Of a stretch of DNA of 64,000 bases, positions 36,682 to 43,987 are shown piece by piece. The notes under the pieces are model-generated. The model saw only the letters and a list, made by a program, of their open reading frames with translations. It was not told the origin of the DNA and did no database searches. Within the stretch, counting starts at the first letter, position 1, and each line of letters starts with the position of its first letter. The translations under genes and the position numbers were made by a program. This DNA comes from Vibrio sp. 10N.286.49.B1 (GTDB taxonomy: Bacteria > Pseudomonadota > Gammaproteobacteria > Enterobacterales > Vibrionaceae), in assembly GCF_002873335.1 (NCBI RefSeq), contig NZ_MCUW01000012.1, positions 348,840 to 412,839 on the forward strand, read 5' to 3'.

Positions 36682-36712
36682 TAGGCGTGTCTATTATTTT
36701 CCACCACGCCTA
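36682..36712 (+). terminator. Hairpin after the ABM gene
   Basis: TAGGCGTG (36682-36689) and CACGCCTA (36705-36712) form an 8-bp stem over 15 bases; TTGTTTTC follows. Confidence 0.5.
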
Positions 36713-36734
36713 TTGTTTTCTACCACGCCCATTA
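36697..36734. repeat. Two tandem 19-base repeats
   Basis: TTTTCCACCACGCCTATTG (36697-36715) and TTTTCTACCACGCCCATTA (36716-36734), 16 of 19 bases identical, directly following each other and overlapping the hairpin's right arm. Confidence 0.6.
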
Positions 36735-36870
36735 CCTTCACTCAACCGCTTGTCAACATTCCACCAACCACCATTACGTTAGCAACAAAAACAACACAAT
36801 CACTTTTATATCAATAAGATAAATTACAAATAAACACACATTAATAATAGTGATAATAGTATCTCGATCA

Positions 36871-36898
36871 TATAATGCCAATCGTTATCATTATCGAT
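36871..36898 (+). promoter_or_regulatory. Promoter with overlapping Fur box
   Basis: TATAAT at 36871-36876 is a consensus -10 element, with a weak AGTGAT -35 near 36849. AATCGTTATCATTATC at 36879-36894 (reverse strand GATAATGATAACGATT) matches the Fur 19-mer at 14 of the 16 positions compared. The Fur site lies on the transcription start, so bound Fur would block the TonB-receptor gene. Confidence 0.75.
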
Positions 36899-36942
36899 AC
36901 TGTTTTTATTAACTATTCGCTTTATCTTAAATTGGACTTGAT

Positions 36943-38940
36943 ATGCTCCGTACAACGTATGCTCTTACCCCAGTAGCTGTGGCCATTACCGCCCTTTGTT
37001 CTTCACCGCTTTTTGCTCAAAATGACGCTTCAATTCGTACAGATGAGCAAATGGTCGTAACGGCGACGCACACTGAAGTTTCAACAACCAAAGCACCTGC
37101 TTCAATTTCAGTCATTACTGAAGAAGACATTCTTTCGGAACCCGGCCTTGCGCTTAATGATTTCGTAAAGAACATCGCTGGTGTTGAGAGCCAAATGGAC
37201 GGAGGTCGAGCTGGGCGTGAAATGATCTCTATACGGGGTATGGACTCTGGTTTTACCATGATCCTTGTTAATGGCCGTAAAATGAGTTCATCGAATGCGG
37301 TGTTCCGTGGCAATGACTTTGATCTATCAGCTATTCCAAAGGAAAGTATTCAGCGTATAGAGGTCATTCGTGGCCCAATGTCTGCGTTATATGGTTCAGA
37401 AGCGTTAGGTGGTGTCATCAATGTCATTACCAAAAAACCAACTAATGAGTGGAACTCACAAATCAGCGGTGATTATGGATACCGTGATGATGATGGCGGA
37501 AGTGAGTACACCGCTGGCTTTACCACGTCTGGAGCCTTACTTGACGATCAGTTATTCATGTCTTTATCGATGAATAAATCCTCACGTGATGCCTGGAAAC
37601 CATTTTCTGGAGACGCGCAGGACGAAGACGGAAATACCTATGACCGTTCATTGGCGACAGCGCTAGAACAGCGTGACACACTAACAGCCAGCGGCAGCCT
37701 ATTGTGGTATATCAATAATGACCACGATCTTGCTTTTGACTTTACCTACGCCGATGATCAACGAGATGGTGTTATTGAATCAACGAGTGGTTTGACCGAC
37801 TCTGAGGCAAAGGTAAAACGTAACACCCAAGCCTTAACGTATAACGGATCTTATGACTGGGGAGACGCATTACTTCGTTATAATAGAGATGCGATTGAAA
37901 CCCAAGATAACTTTAATTCAAAAAATCCTGAACTGGGTTTTTATGACATTAACGAAATCAACCAGTCTATTGATGGACACGGAACGACAGAACTGGCTAA
38001 TCATACGGTCACTTTCGGTGGAGAGCTGAGATACACCGAATTAAAAAACCCAGACAGCTTAACCGTAACCGGTGATGAAAACGTAAGCCAGCAGGCCCTT
38101 TTTGTTCAAGATCAATGGATGCTAAGTGAGAAAGATACACTCACCTACGGTACACGCGTTGATATGCATGAAAACTTCGGTACGCACTGGAGTCCCCGAG
38201 CTTACCTTGTGCACTCAGCGACCAATAATTGGACAATAAAAGGCGGCGTAGGTACTGCATTTAAAGCGCCTTCTTTAACCCAATTGTCTGAGCAAAATAT
38301 TATCAATAGCTGTAAAGGGGGCTGCTTGTTGGTCGGTAACCCTGACCTTCAACCAGAAACCAGTACAAACTATGAAATATCGACGAGCTATGTGGAAACA
38401 TTTTGGTCTGTTGAATTTGGCCTTTTCCAAAACAATATCTCTAACTTAATTGATAGAGACCTAGATAACGCCGTCGGTACAGAACCCGATGGCCGCGATA
38501 TTTATACTTACAAAAACATCGACGAAGCAGTTATTCAAGGGGCAGAACTGAGCGCTGAGTATGACTTTACATCTTCTATTAGAATGAATGGTACTTATAC
38601 GCACCTCGCCACTGAAGATAAGTCGACGGGTAACGAGCTTGAAAATCGCCCAGACCATACCGCGATGGCCCGTCTCATTTGGGAGCCTATTGACGCGTTA
38701 AGCACGTTTGCTCGCGTAAACTACACCAGTCAAACCCTAATATCGGTGGATGATAACGTTTATCGTCCAGCCTATGTAACGGCTGACTTAGGACTTAACT
38801 ATCTTGTGAACACTGATTGGCGCCTTAGAGCTGGTGTAAAAAATGTCACTAATGTCGGATTCGACGACCTAGCCATTACTCAGCGAGGTTATGTCATCAC
38901 GCCACGAAATTGGTATGTCGGTACGACGTTAAACTTTTAA
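36943..38940 (+). CDS. TonB-dependent outer-membrane receptor (IrgA/CirA-like)
   Basis: Receptor of 665 residues. Signal peptide (residues 1-25, ending LFA) is followed by the TonB box region (DEQMVVTATHTEV), a plug domain with GVESQMDGGRAGREMISIRGMD and RIEVIRGPMSALYGSEALGGVINVITK, and a 22-strand barrel ending YVGTTLNF with terminal Phe. By layout it belongs to the catecholate/linear-siderophore IrgA-CirA group, but a heme or other iron carrier is not excluded. Fur box directly upstream. The only ferric importer in this window is at 0-4 kb, which could be its partner. A single cysteine pair (NSCKGGC) lies in the barrel, probably a disulfide-linked loop. Confidence 0.9.
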   Translation: MLRTTYALTPVAVAITALCSSPLFAQNDASIRTDEQMVVTATHTEVSTTKAPASISVITEEDILSEPGLALNDFVKNIAGVESQMDGGRAGREMISIRGMDSGFTMILVNGRKMSSSNAVFRGNDFDLSAIPKESIQRIEVIRGPMSALYGSEALGGVINVITKKPTNEWNSQISGDYGYRDDDGGSEYTAGFTTSGALLDDQLFMSLSMNKSSRDAWKPFSGDAQDEDGNTYDRSLATALEQRDTLTASGSLLWYINNDHDLAFDFTYADDQRDGVIESTSGLTDSEAKVKRNTQALTYNGSYDWGDALLRYNRDAIETQDNFNSKNPELGFYDINEINQSIDGHGTTELANHTVTFGGELRYTELKNPDSLTVTGDENVSQQALFVQDQWMLSEKDTLTYGTRVDMHENFGTHWSPRAYLVHSATNNWTIKGGVGTAFKAPSLTQLSEQNIINSCKGGCLLVGNPDLQPETSTNYEISTSYVETFWSVEFGLFQNNISNLIDRDLDNAVGTEPDGRDIYTYKNIDEAVIQGAELSAEYDFTSSIRMNGTYTHLATEDKSTGNELENRPDHTAMARLIWEPIDALSTFARVNYTSQTLISVDDNVYRPAYVTADLGLNYLVNTDWRLRAGVKNVTNVGFDDLAITQRGYVITPRNWYVGTTLNF

Positions 38941-38958
38941 GCATTAACGCTCACGATA

Positions 38959-38992
38959 AACGTCAATCCTCTAGCGGTTGGCGTTTTTTTTA
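38959..38992 (+). terminator. Terminator of the TonB-receptor gene
   Basis: AACGTCAA (38959-38966) and TTGGCGTT (38978-38985), one G-U pair, followed by a run of T residues. Confidence 0.82.
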
Positions 38993-39236
38993 ATCCTTTA
39001 GTTTACTGCCCATTCATCGACCTGCCCGCTCTCTTCCCCTCATCTTTGTGCTTCGACCTCTTTCCATCGTCATTCATGATACTTAGCCCCGCTTTGCTCA
39101 CTACTTTCAGATAGTTAACTGTAACGCAACATGAGCAAATGTAATCAAAGTGTTAGTCTACGTAAAGCTATTGCTACGTTAAACTATTGGGCACTGCCCA
39201 ACCTTTATCCCCTACAAAATAATAATTGGAGTTAAT

Positions 39237-40430
39237 ATGTCGAAACGAGAAGTTGTTGTACTCAGCGGCGTTCGTACCGCAATCGCTGATTTTGGCGGAG
39301 CGTTAAAAGACATCGCACCGACAGAGCTCGCGGGTCAAGTCATTGCTGAAGCCGTAAAGCGGGCAAAAATCGAGCCAGAAGATATTGGCCACTGCGTAAT
39401 CGGTAGTGTCACGCACAGCGACCGACGAGATATGTACATGAGCCGAGTCGCGGCTTTAAAAGGCGGCTTGCCAATTGAAACCCCTGCACTCACCGTCAAC
39501 CGCCTTTGCGGTTCAGGCCTCCAATCTATTGTCTCTGCCGCACAAATGATCCTACTGGGTGATTGCGATGCCGCCGTTGCTGGCGGAGCAGAGTCTATGA
39601 CTCGTGTACCTTATTGGTCACCCACCACGCGCTTTGGCTCAAAGATGGGAGACTCACAGTTAGTTGACCCTATGGTCGGCGCCCTAACCTGCCCTATCAA
39701 CGACACACACATGGGCATCACCGCAGAAAACTTAGCTGAGCAATATGATATAAGCCGAGAAGAACAAGATGCTTGCGCACTTGAAAGCCACCGACGTGCG
39801 CAGCGCGCTATAGAAGAAAATCGATTTGGCGACCAAATCCTGCCGATTGAACAAACATCACGTCGTGGGACAGTCGTGTTTGATCAAGACGAACACGTAC
39901 GTTTTGACTCTAACGCTCAAGATTTTTCAAAATTACGGCCTGCCTTTAAAAAAGACGGGACTGTGACGGCTGGTAACGCTTCTGGTATTAACGACGGTGC
40001 AGCGGCATTGGTATTGATGGAAAAACAAGTCGCATTAGAGAAAGGTCTAGCACCCATGGCGACAATGGTCGGTTATGCCATTGCAGCGGTTGATCCCGCG
40101 ATTATGGGTATTGGTCCAGTCCCAGCAGTCAAACAGTTACTTGCGAAGACAGGGGTTGATGCCAATGACATTGATATTTGGGAAGCCAATGAAGCATTCG
40201 CGGCGCAAGCACTATCTGTCATAAAAGCGTTGGAGCTTGATCCTGAGAAAGTAAACCCAAACGGTTCAGGTATCAGCCTCGGTCATCCAATCGGTGCCAC
40301 CGGATCGCTCATTTCGGTTAAAGCACTGTATGAACTACAGCGCACTGGGGGACGCTACGCCATTGTGACAATGTGCATTGGCGGCGGGCAAGGTATCGCT
40401 GCTTTATTTGAACGCTACAACGGCGCTTAA
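39237..40430 (+). CDS. phaA: Acetyl-CoA acetyltransferase (thiolase II)
   Basis: Biosynthetic thiolase of 397 residues condensing two acetyl-CoA to acetoacetyl-CoA or the reverse. Catalytic C91 in NRLCGSGLQSI, H350 in GHPIGATG and C380 in MCIGGGQG are all present, and GGAG lies 6 bases before the ATG. The gene lies a few kb from the PHA synthase and phasin genes, which supports the use of its product for PHA; it could equally serve short-chain fatty-acid or ketone turnover (AtoB). It is followed by tandem repeats and a terminator, so it stands alone. The symbol is a functional guess. Confidence 0.85.
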   Translation: MSKREVVVLSGVRTAIADFGGALKDIAPTELAGQVIAEAVKRAKIEPEDIGHCVIGSVTHSDRRDMYMSRVAALKGGLPIETPALTVNRLCGSGLQSIVSAAQMILLGDCDAAVAGGAESMTRVPYWSPTTRFGSKMGDSQLVDPMVGALTCPINDTHMGITAENLAEQYDISREEQDACALESHRRAQRAIEENRFGDQILPIEQTSRRGTVVFDQDEHVRFDSNAQDFSKLRPAFKKDGTVTAGNASGINDGAAALVLMEKQVALEKGLAPMATMVGYAIAAVDPAIMGIGPVPAVKQLLAKTGVDANDIDIWEANEAFAAQALSVIKALELDPEKVNPNGSGISLGHPIGATGSLISVKALYELQRTGGRYAIVTMCIGGGQGIAALFERYNGA

Positions 40431-40437
40431 GATACCT

Positions 40438-40485
40438 TAATATCTTGATGCACTAATATCTTGATGCATTAATATCTTAACGCTT
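40438..40485. repeat. Three 16-base tandem repeats
   Basis: TAATATCTTGATGCAC (40438-40453), TAATATCTTGATGCAT (40454-40469) and a diverged TAATATCTTAACGCTT (40470-40485). They start 8 bases after the thiolase stop codon. Confidence 0.75.
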
Positions 40486-40516
40486 TCGCTACCTGTATAA
40501 AGCCTTAAATCTTATC

Positions 40517-40556
40517 AATGACCTTAGGTACCAGACCACACCAAGGTCATTTTTTA
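40517..40556 (+). terminator. Terminator of the thiolase gene
   Basis: AATGACCTT (40517-40525) and AAGGTCATT (40543-40551) pair perfectly, followed by TTTTT. Confidence 0.8.
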
Positions 40557-40967
40557 ACCACCATTCGTTCTTTTTTCTCCTCAAAATCTTCCGATCCTGA
40601 GCAATAATAACGCAACAAATATTCAGTGTTAGGGCGTGTACTTCGTTCTATTCCTGTCTTTTAGTCCAAATTAAACGAATTTTAACACTTTTGTCTTTCC
40701 AACACATAAACCAAGTGTATCCCGCCACATCATGGAAACTAACTTACGCTGAAAGCCCTCAATACCTAGGTTTACTCACTGACCACGATCGTTTAATACG
40801 TCACTTATTCGATGTTTTAATGTACATTTAAAACGGTTTTCTATTGCTTTTATGCAAATAAATGAGACATAGGGACGGTTTCCGCGTATTTGCGATTGCT
40901 AAAATTGAAACAGACGTATATTCTTAATCGCATATAAAGTCATACAATAATACGTTAGGAGTTAGAC
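40557..40967. other. Long leader/promoter region of the dehydrogenase gene
   Basis: About 410 bases, no gene found. The next gene shows signs of high expression, so this is where its promoter or leader must be; I could not fix a promoter by eye. The ribosome-binding site is TTAGGAG at about 40955-40961, 6 bases before the ATG. Confidence 0.55.
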
Positions 40968-41849
40968 ATGACAAAACCAGTCATTGGTTTCATCGGCCTT
41001 GGCCTTATGGGCGGCAACATGGTTGAAAACCTACAAAAACGTGGCTACCACGTAAACGTAATGGATCTTAGCGCTGAAGCAGTTGCTCGCGTTACAGACC
41101 GTGGCAACGCGACAGCATTCACTTCAGCTAAAGAACTCGCTGCAGCAAGTGACATTGTTCAGTTCTGCCTTACTACTTCAGCGGTTGTAGAAAAAATCGT
41201 TTACGGTGAAGACGGCGTTTTAGCTGGTATTAAAGAAGGCGCAGTTCTTGTTGACTTCGGTACTTCTATCCCTGCTTCTACTAAGAAAATCGGCGCAGCT
41301 CTAGCTGAAAAAGGCGCGGGCATGATCGACGCACCTCTAGGTCGTACTCCTGCACACGCTAAAGATGGTCTTTTGAACATCATGGCTGCTGGCGACATGG
41401 ACACTTTCAACAAGGTTAAACCTGTTCTTGAAGAGCAAGGCGAAAACGTATTCCACCTAGGCACGCTAGGTTCAGGTCACGTGACTAAGCTTGTAAACAA
41501 CTTCATGGGCATGACGACTGTTGCGACTATGTCTCAAGCTTTCGCTGTTGCTAAGCTTGCTGGTGTTGACGGTCAACAACTATTTGACATCATGTCAGCT
41601 GGTCCTTCTAACTCTCCGTTCATGCAGTTCTGTAAGTTCTACGCTGTAGACGGCGAAGAAAAACTAGGTTTCTCTGTTGCTAACGCAAACAAAGACCTTG
41701 GTTACTTCCTTGCACTTTGTGAAGAGCTAGGTACTGAGTCTCTAATCGCTCAAGGTACTGCTGCAAACCTACAAGCTGCTGTTGATGCTGGCCTAGGTCA
41801 AAACGACGTACCAGTTATCTTCGATTACTTTTCTAAACTAGAAAAATAA
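40968..41849 (+). CDS. NAD-dependent beta-hydroxyacid dehydrogenase (YihU-like motif)
   Basis: Dehydrogenase of 293 residues: Rossmann motif GFIGLGLMGGNM at 7-18, catalytic K174 in GHVTKLVNNFMGM. The substrate loop reads DAPLGRTPAHAKDG, closer to the GRTxA loop of YihU (sulfolactaldehyde/gamma-hydroxybutyrate reductase) than to the DAPVSGG loop of 3-hydroxyisobutyrate and tartronate-semialdehyde enzymes. TTAGGAG precedes the ATG. Codon use is unusually biased (mostly AAC, TTC, TAC, CGT/CGC, CTT/CTA, GGT/GGC, ACT, TCT), unlike the neighbours, pointing to very high expression. Alone between terminators. Confidence 0.82.
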   Translation: MTKPVIGFIGLGLMGGNMVENLQKRGYHVNVMDLSAEAVARVTDRGNATAFTSAKELAAASDIVQFCLTTSAVVEKIVYGEDGVLAGIKEGAVLVDFGTSIPASTKKIGAALAEKGAGMIDAPLGRTPAHAKDGLLNIMAAGDMDTFNKVKPVLEEQGENVFHLGTLGSGHVTKLVNNFMGMTTVATMSQAFAVAKLAGVDGQQLFDIMSAGPSNSPFMQFCKFYAVDGEEKLGFSVANANKDLGYFLALCEELGTESLIAQGTAANLQAAVDAGLGQNDVPVIFDYFSKLEK

Positions 41850-41919
41850 TTCGAATTCAGTTCAAGTGAGACGTGTTAGTAGCACATGTTGCTAAATAAC
41901 CCTCACCTTTAACTGCAAG

Positions 41920-41946
41920 AGCCTCTGTCTAACAGGGGCTTTTTTA
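41920..41946 (+). terminator. Terminator of the dehydrogenase gene
   Basis: AGCCTCTGT (41920-41928) and ACAGGGGCT (41932-41940), followed by TTTTTTA. Confidence 0.88.
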
Positions 41947-42080
41947 CGTCTGTGCCTCGCACCTTTTCCAACCCATTCAATTTATGCCGCCAAGCCTGAA
42001 CCTACGCCATCAAAACTGAACGTAAAATAATACAATATAATAATACTGCAAATCAAAGTTGATTTTGGCCATCTCATTAG

Positions 42081-42476
42081 CTAAACAAACTTCCCCGATG
42101 CCTTTGACAACACCTTCCCATCACAAGTAATCGTACTTTGCAGATAATAAATGCCTTTCTTAGTCGTGGTCAGCATCGCTTCTAGCATCAATTTTTGACC
42201 CAACGGCACTGGAGAAATGAATCGAACCGACAACTCAGCGGTATAAGCCACTATTTCTTGATAGAACAAGCAGTGCACCATCATACAGTCATGAAGTGTC
42301 GAAATTATCCCTCCTTGTACGATACCTTGATAGCCTTGCGTTTTATCTGTTGTTATAATTTCTGCAATAACACGCCCATCTGGTAGTGCTACAACATCGA
42401 TAACACTTTCTTCTGTAAAAAATGGCTTGCTGCATATCGAGCATTGCTTATGGTTGTTAGGTATATGAGTAGACAT
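42081..42476 (-). CDS. PaaI-type hotdog thioesterase
   Basis: About 131 residues, single hotdog domain: QGYQGIVQGGIISTLHDCMMVHCLF is the central helix, with a Gln where the HGG motif usually has His, and AELSVRFISPVPLGQKLMLEA the following strands. It should hydrolyse a CoA thioester. The N-terminus has a CSIC motif that may bind metal. I start at the ATG at 42476 with GGTGG just upstream; residues above it are not supported. It diverges from the DUF134 gene with only 27 bases between the two starts. Confidence 0.78.
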   Translation of the reverse strand: MSTHIPNNHKQCSICSKPFFTEESVIDVVALPDGRVIAEIITTDKTQGYQGIVQGGIISTLHDCMMVHCLFYQEIVAYTAELSVRFISPVPLGQKLMLEAMLTTTKKGIYYLQSTITCDGKVLSKASGKFV

Positions 42477-42503
42477 TCCACCACCTATCACTAGAGAATA
42501 AAA

Positions 42504-42791
42504 TTGGCACGACCTAAAAAACAACGACGGATCTGCAGCCATGCCCCCTACCAATGCTTCAAACCTAATGGCATTGAACTAAGCGCATTGACCCAGATTG
42601 ACCTCATGCCTGATGAGTTAGAAGCGTTACGTTTAGCCGACCAAGAAGGATTGAGCCAACTAGAAGCGGCAACGAAAATGAATGTATCTCGGCAGACATT
42701 TGGAAATATTGTCAATTCAGCTCGGCATAAGGTAGCGCTATGTTTAGTGAATGGACATGCCTTGATGATGCACCATCAAAACCACGAGTAG
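42504..42791 (+). CDS. DUF134 HTH regulator
   Basis: Protein of 95 residues of the DUF134 family, a predicted helix-turn-helix DNA-binding protein: MARPKKQRRI...FKPNGIEL at the start, MPDELEALRLADQEGLSQLEAATKMNVSRQTFGNIVNSARHKVA across the HTH. The start is TTG at 42504, with a weak AGAGAA upstream, but the MARPKK start is the family's own. It commonly lies next to a NifX/NifB-family protein, as here (convergent neighbour). Targets unknown. Confidence 0.85.
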   Translation: MARPKKQRRICSHAPYQCFKPNGIELSALTQIDLMPDELEALRLADQEGLSQLEAATKMNVSRQTFGNIVNSARHKVALCLVNGHALMMHHQNHE

Positions 42792-42846
42792 GCACTCCCT
42801 ACCCGAGAGTCACCGCTCAACTCGTTGGCGATCACCTGCGAGTCAT

Positions 42847-43317
42847 TCATTTTGTATCGCTTTCAATTTTTAACACCTTCTTAAGTTTTGACATCGTTCG
42901 CGGCGCTAAGCGATTATTCGGTGTTGATAAAGGTTGATAGCAAGAAGACTGATGGCAAGATGGCGCTTTCTTAGGAGGCCGATTGGAGCGCTTGCCGTAA
43001 CTCACTTCCGTGACAAGAGATAACTGTTTTGGGTGTAATGTCGTGATGCCTTGTTGGCGATTCGCGCTATAGACACCAATACCATCTTTAAAGAGAGCAC
43101 TTAACATGTTCTGCCCAATGTTTCGCACAATAACAGCGTCAACGTGGTAATGATGCAACACCGTTAACCACTTTTCTTTTTTCCCACATGAGTCTGCATC
43201 AAGGTTTAGGCTAACGATTTGATCGGTTTCTCTACAATCATCAATAATTTTTAGTGCCTTCGCTCGTGCAAAATGACTCGATAAATTACCATTGCTAACT
43301 GGTATTGCATAAATCAT
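42847..43317 (-). CDS. Dinitrogenase iron-molybdenum cofactor (NifX/NafY) family protein
   Basis: Protein of about 156 residues. The N-terminal 100 residues have the NifX/NifB cofactor-binding fold: MIYAIPVSNGNLSSHFARAKALKIID, KWLTVLHHYHVDAVIVRNIGQNMLSALFKDGIGVY. The C-terminus is a basic tail with a CHQSSC pair, possibly metal-binding. I start at the ATG at 43317 (AAGGAC 6 bases upstream). No nitrogenase genes are seen here, so it is likely an iron-sulfur or metal chaperone of the non-diazotroph type, paired with the DUF134 gene. Confidence 0.8.
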   Translation of the reverse strand: MIYAIPVSNGNLSSHFARAKALKIIDDCRETDQIVSLNLDADSCGKKEKWLTVLHHYHVDAVIVRNIGQNMLSALFKDGIGVYSANRQQGITTLHPKQLSLVTEVSYGKRSNRPPKKAPSCHQSSCYQPLSTPNNRLAPRTMSKLKKVLKIESDTK

Positions 43318-43500
43318 ATTCTGTCCTTTTCCCTTAAAAGATAACGACAAAAATACGCTTATTATTGGCATATGCCAATAATTAATTTTCAATACTATCT
43401 AAAATATATTCATTCTAGGGTCTGTAAAGGGCGATGCTCAACATGATAATTTCACATAAAAACAAATAGATAATGGGCTCTAGTTAAACCGCATCACGAT

Positions 43501-43530
43501 AAAAAAGACTAAGCCATTAGACTTAGTCTT
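43501..43530 (-). terminator. Terminator of the phaP-phaC-phaJ cluster
   Basis: AAGACTAAG (43505-43513) and CTTAGTCTT (43522-43530), 9-bp perfect; minus-strand reading continues in a T-run. Confidence 0.85.
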
Positions 43531-43588
43531 TTCAAACAATTCGCGACCTGAACTAACAAGAGAGTTCTATTGCCTAATAGTTAGGACG

Positions 43589-43987
43589 TTAGTTAGGAAG
43601 CATCACGGTCGCTTCACCTTGTATTGCCACTTGGCCTTCTTCCGTGGTGACTTCTGTCGCCAAGGTAACGATCGGTTTATCTTCTCGGATATGTGTCACC
43701 TCTACACGAGCTGTGACAGTCTCTCCTACTCGGATTGGACAGGTGAACTTAAGCGTCTGTCCCAAATAAATCGCCCCCGGACCCGGAAGTTTCGATGCGA
43801 GTAGGCCTGAGACCAAACTTGCCGCTAACATACCATGCACAATTGGCACTTCAAATGGCGTCATCGCCGCGAAAGCTTCATCCAAATGCACGGGGTTATA
43901 ATCTTCAGCGAGAGACGCAAAGGCTTCAACCTCAACCTTGCCCAACGTTTTAGTAATGCTCGTGTGTTGACCGACCTCAAGCGACAT
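43589..43987 (-). CDS. phaJ: MaoC-like (R)-specific enoyl-CoA hydratase
   Basis: Hotdog enzyme of 132 residues. The hydratase motif DYNPVHLDEAFAAMTPFEVPIVHGML has the catalytic Asp and His of PhaJ. It would hydrate trans-2-enoyl-CoA to (R)-3-hydroxyacyl-CoA, linking beta-oxidation to PHA. The start at 43987 has GAGGAG 7 bases upstream and overlaps the end of phaC by 11 bases, so the two are coupled. It is the last gene of the PHA operon. Confidence 0.85.
   Translation of the reverse strand: MSLEVGQHTSITKTLGKVEVEAFASLAEDYNPVHLDEAFAAMTPFEVPIVHGMLAASLVSGLLASKLPGPGAIYLGQTLKFTCPIRVGETVTARVEVTHIREDKPIVTLATEVTTEEGQVAIQGEATVMLPN

Larger units (their letters stand above)
36602..36942. other. Intergenic region before the TonB receptor
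   Basis: 341 bases holding the hairpin/direct repeat at 36682-36734 and the Fur/promoter block at 36871-36898. No gene. Confidence 0.6.
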
